From a virus: a stretch of DNA of 20,535 bases. The stretch's first letter is position 1. Each line of letters starts with the position of its first letter. The translations under genes and the position numbers were made by a program. Below are positions 18,237 to 20,535 of this stretch, in pieces. The notes beneath the pieces are model-generated. The model had not been told where the DNA came from. It saw nothing but the letters and a program-made list of their open reading frames with translations, and did not search any database. The stretch lies in IMG/VR virus record IMGVR_UViG_3300019889_000043, positions 1 to 20,535 of that record; one strand, written 5' to 3'.

Positions 18237-19928
18237 TTAGCCAATGAGGGCCATAACGTCGAGGGGATTTTCCGTCTGCAGCTTCAGGGCGGCGACGGCT
18301 TGCACGGCTGCAACAGCCGGATCGATGCGCCCGAAGGATTTCTGTTTGGTCAGTTTGCGATTGCCCGCCGGGTCGCGATCAATAATGGCGTTCGACACCG
18401 CCCAGCGCAGGACAGGATGCCCGCCATGGAAGATGCGCCCTGACAGCGCCAGTTCCTCGAAAACGTCGATGGCCGGTGCCATGTCCTTATACCCCTGCCC
18501 GAACTCGGTCAGCGGGACGGCGATGCCCAGCCGGTTGAACGCCTGCTTCAAAACGTCAATGCGCCAGCGGTCATAGGCGATCTTCTGGATGTTCATGATG
18601 CCGACCGCGTCGCCGATATCGGTCGCCAGCCAGTCGTAGTCGAGCGCCGATCCTGGGACTGGGATAATCAGTTCGTCCCTCGCCCAGGCGCGGTATGGCG
18701 CGCGATCCCGAAGACCGCGATCATCGAGCGTGTCGTCCGGCGTCCAGATGCGCGGAAACAGGTGGATGTTGTGCTGGTCGTCCTCGACCGCGAACACCAG
18801 CGCCGACAGATCGGTGCGGGCCGAGAGATCGAGGCCACCGTAAACCGGCCTGCCATCGTAAAGCAGCCGCTCGTCGGTCGGCTTCTCGCCCAGTTTCCAC
18901 ACGCTCGGTGTCAGGAACGGTGCCTTGGCCTGAACCCGCTGGTTCAAGTAGAGATTGCGCACCGAGGCTTCCAGCGACGGCACTTTCTCGGCGCGCTTCA
19001 TCGTCGTGCGGAACTCGTCGAGATCGCGGTAGTCGCCCAGTGTCGGATTTGCCTTGTGCCATTCCTTCTCGTCGAGCAGATCGCAATTGTCGGTGGCGGC
19101 ATAAAGATGCACGGCGAAGGTGTCGTCGTCGATCTCGCCTTGCTGAACCTTGATGCCATAGTCGATGAGTTCGGACAGGATGTGATCGTTGGCCGGTGCC
19201 TGCGTCGAGATCACCATCATCAGCGGCTCGACTTGGCTACCGAGCGAGGTCATCAACGCGTCGTACAGTTGCGGATTTTTGGCCTGTGCCAATTCGTCGT
19301 AGACGACGAGGTCGAGGCCTTCACCGAACTGGCCACCGGCCTCGGCGGCAATCGCCATGTAGTGTGAGCTATCCGCCTTGTGCGTCACGGTCTTGGTCGA
19401 GTCGATCACCTTGAGGTGCAGGCGGATTTTTGCGTTCGCCCTGACCAGCGCGGCGACGAAGCGGAACAGGATGCCCGCCTGCTTTCTGGATGTCGCTGCC
19501 GAAACGATCGTCGAGTGCATGCGCTTGGCCGGACCGACGAGATGGATCAGCACAATCAAAGCGGCCAGGAGGGTCTTGCCCGCGCGGCGGCCGACAGACA
19601 GGATCGCTTGTCGCCGTCGCCTCGTGCCGTCCTCGCGGCGCGGGTTGTAGACATCGCGGATGAAGTCGATCTGGAAAGCGCGCAGGCGCAGCGGCTGGCC
19701 GACGAACTTTCCGGCTGGAACCACGAGCGAGTGACAGAAGGCGATGATCCGGCCCGATGGCTTGAACCAGTCGTCCCTCGGCACATCCAGTTTGATGAAA
19801 CCGGCTTCGAGATAGTCAGGCAGACGCGGCGGCAGCGGTTTCTTGGCGCGTGCGACTCTGGCCGCTGGTGTCGGCTGGGCTTTTTGCAGGATCAGCTTCG
19901 ACATGGCGCGCTGGACCGGACCTTTCAT
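18237..19928 (-). CDS. terL: terminase large subunit, HK97 type, 563 aa
   Basis: This is the packaging motor ATPase and DNA-cutting nuclease. The ATPase part has Walker A GRRAGKT (about residues 113-119), Walker B LDLVVYDE (catalytic Asp211-Glu212) and a coupling motif ISTQA (about 240-244). The nuclease part has GGLDLSARTDLSALV, DYDWLATDIG and DRWR, and ends with RIDPAVAAVQAVAAL, supplying the metal-binding acidic residues. The length is normal. I set the start at the ATG at 19928, which forms ATGA with the small subunit stop and follows AAGAACCAAACA, a diverged copy of the recurrent leader. The usual following gene, the portal, is about 12.6 kb away. Confidence 0.95.
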   Translation of the reverse strand: MKGPVQRAMSKLILQKAQPTPAARVARAKKPLPPRLPDYLEAGFIKLDVPRDDWFKPSGRIIAFCHSLVVPAGKFVGQPLRLRAFQIDFIRDVYNPRREDGTRRRRQAILSVGRRAGKTLLAALIVLIHLVGPAKRMHSTIVSAATSRKQAGILFRFVAALVRANAKIRLHLKVIDSTKTVTHKADSSHYMAIAAEAGGQFGEGLDLVVYDELAQAKNPQLYDALMTSLGSQVEPLMMVISTQAPANDHILSELIDYGIKVQQGEIDDDTFAVHLYAATDNCDLLDEKEWHKANPTLGDYRDLDEFRTTMKRAEKVPSLEASVRNLYLNQRVQAKAPFLTPSVWKLGEKPTDERLLYDGRPVYGGLDLSARTDLSALVFAVEDDQHNIHLFPRIWTPDDTLDDRGLRDRAPYRAWARDELIIPVPGSALDYDWLATDIGDAVGIMNIQKIAYDRWRIDVLKQAFNRLGIAVPLTEFGQGYKDMAPAIDVFEELALSGRIFHGGHPVLRWAVSNAIIDRDPAGNRKLTKQKSFGRIDPAVAAVQAVAALKLQTENPLDVMALIG

Positions 19929-20461
19929 TGTTTGGTTCTTGGCTCGGTGAACCACGCGCCGTTGGGATCGCCATCGGAACCGAGCAAGGCATCCATGATG
20001 TCGTCTTCTTCAGGGGTATCGTTGGAACCTTGCAGCCGCGCCCTGGCAACCGGAGACAATCCCAGCTGCTGGCCGGTGATGTCCATTTCCTTGGCATAGT
20101 CGAAGGCCAGTTTGATCAGCGGATTGATCTTGGTGACCTTCGGCGTTTTCTTGCCGTCAGCGCCAATTTCGCCACCCTCGTCCGTCCACAGTTTACCTTG
20201 GTCGATTGCCGTCTGAAGTCGCCCGTATGCCCACCATGCTCGGACGAACCTTTCGAGTATCGGGCTGTCCGCTTTTTTCAATAAATCGAGCGGCATGGCG
20301 GTGATGACGAACTTCCACAAATTGCGCTGCTCGGCGATCATCTTCGTCGGCATAACCGGCGCACCTTTCAGCTTCACGGGTGGCGGAATGGCCTTTTTGC
20401 CAGACTTCGCCCGATTGCCCTCAAGTGCCTTGATCTCGCGTGCTTTTGGTGGTCGGCCCAT
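19925..20461 (-). CDS. terS: terminase small subunit, P27 family, 178 aa
   Basis: The opening MGRPPKAREIKALEGN is the typical start of P27-family small terminases. The ILERFVRAWWAYGRLQTAI helix, KVTKINPLIKLAFDYAKEMD and the LGLSPVARARL motif (about residues 134-144) complete the pattern. The small subunit recognises phage DNA and loads the large subunit. The C-terminal 30 residues are acidic (DTPEEDDIMDALL). The ATG at 20461 has only GGAAA close upstream but matches family starts. Its stop overlaps the large-subunit start. Confidence 0.9.
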   Translation of the reverse strand: MGRPPKAREIKALEGNRAKSGKKAIPPPVKLKGAPVMPTKMIAEQRNLWKFVITAMPLDLLKKADSPILERFVRAWWAYGRLQTAIDQGKLWTDEGGEIGADGKKTPKVTKINPLIKLAFDYAKEMDITGQQLGLSPVARARLQGSNDTPEEDDIMDALLGSDGDPNGAWFTEPRTKQ

Positions 20462-20500
20462 TTTCCAAATTGTCGGTTTGTGGTACTAATGCATTGATTT

Positions 20501-20529
20501 AGCATAATCTTATTTTCCGGAATGTAGAA
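20501..20529 (-). promoter_or_regulatory. putative promoter before the terminase genes
   Basis: On the minus strand TTCTAC (20529-20524) and TATGCT (20506-20501) are separated by 17 bases, a reasonable sigma-70 pair in an AT-rich stretch about 40 bases before the terminase start. This is a motif match only. Confidence 0.35.
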
Positions 20530-20535
20530 AGAAGG

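Noticed and set aside
1-20535. Integrase, transposase or insertion sequence
   Set aside because: No recombinase motif and no terminal inverted repeats flanking a transposase were found on either strand.

Overview
This window looks like the packaging and head-morphogenesis end of a tailed phage or prophage (HK97-type siphovirus head genes) from an alphaproteobacterium, most likely a Rhizobiales host. Evidence for the host is a DUF982 gene, a family largely confined to Rhizobiales, together with the moderately high G+C. I see no integrase, tape measure, endolysin or host gene, so free phage and prophage cannot be told apart. Every gene I accept lies on the minus strand, so transcription runs from the right end (20535) to the left end (1). 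Genes are packed with ATGA, GTGA or TTGA stop/start overlaps, which implies widespread translational coupling.

In transcription order: (1) 20535-18237 holds a putative promoter, a P27-type small terminase and an HK97-type large terminase. (2) 18236-9604 is a dense block of about 25 small genes where portal and protease would normally follow the terminase. It contains coiled-coil and acidic proteins, a run of envelope proteins (two secreted, one lipoprotein, four or five single-span or small membrane proteins), and cytosolic proteins with recognisable domains of unknown role (DUF3085, DUF6283, a YkgJ-like cysteine cluster, a DUF7694-like protein, zinc ribbons, DUF982). (3) 9597-9326 carries a degenerate tRNA-Ser-like element, an intrinsic terminator and an AT-rich palindromic promoter. 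(4) 9325-58 is the head module: a small HTH regulator, a protease-scaffold-capsid fusion, a hairpin terminator, three small genes sharing a motif, the portal, a coiled-coil/collagen fibre, a gp6-like head-tail connector, and five small genes, two of them membrane proteins.

The most notable observations are: a fused prohead protease/scaffold/major capsid gene with a strong internal ribosome binding site exactly at the scaffold start; three consecutive genes between capsid and portal sharing a 15-residue motif; a 656-residue coiled-coil/collagen fibre placed between portal and connector; six exact copies of CAAGGAACCA immediately before start codons; two 81-bp intergenic repeats carrying a conserved mini-ORF; and a small zinc-ribbon gene split at ATT-TGA that is restored by a +1 shift.

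No sequence search was possible. Family names rest on motifs read by eye and starts on visible ribosome binding sites and overlaps.
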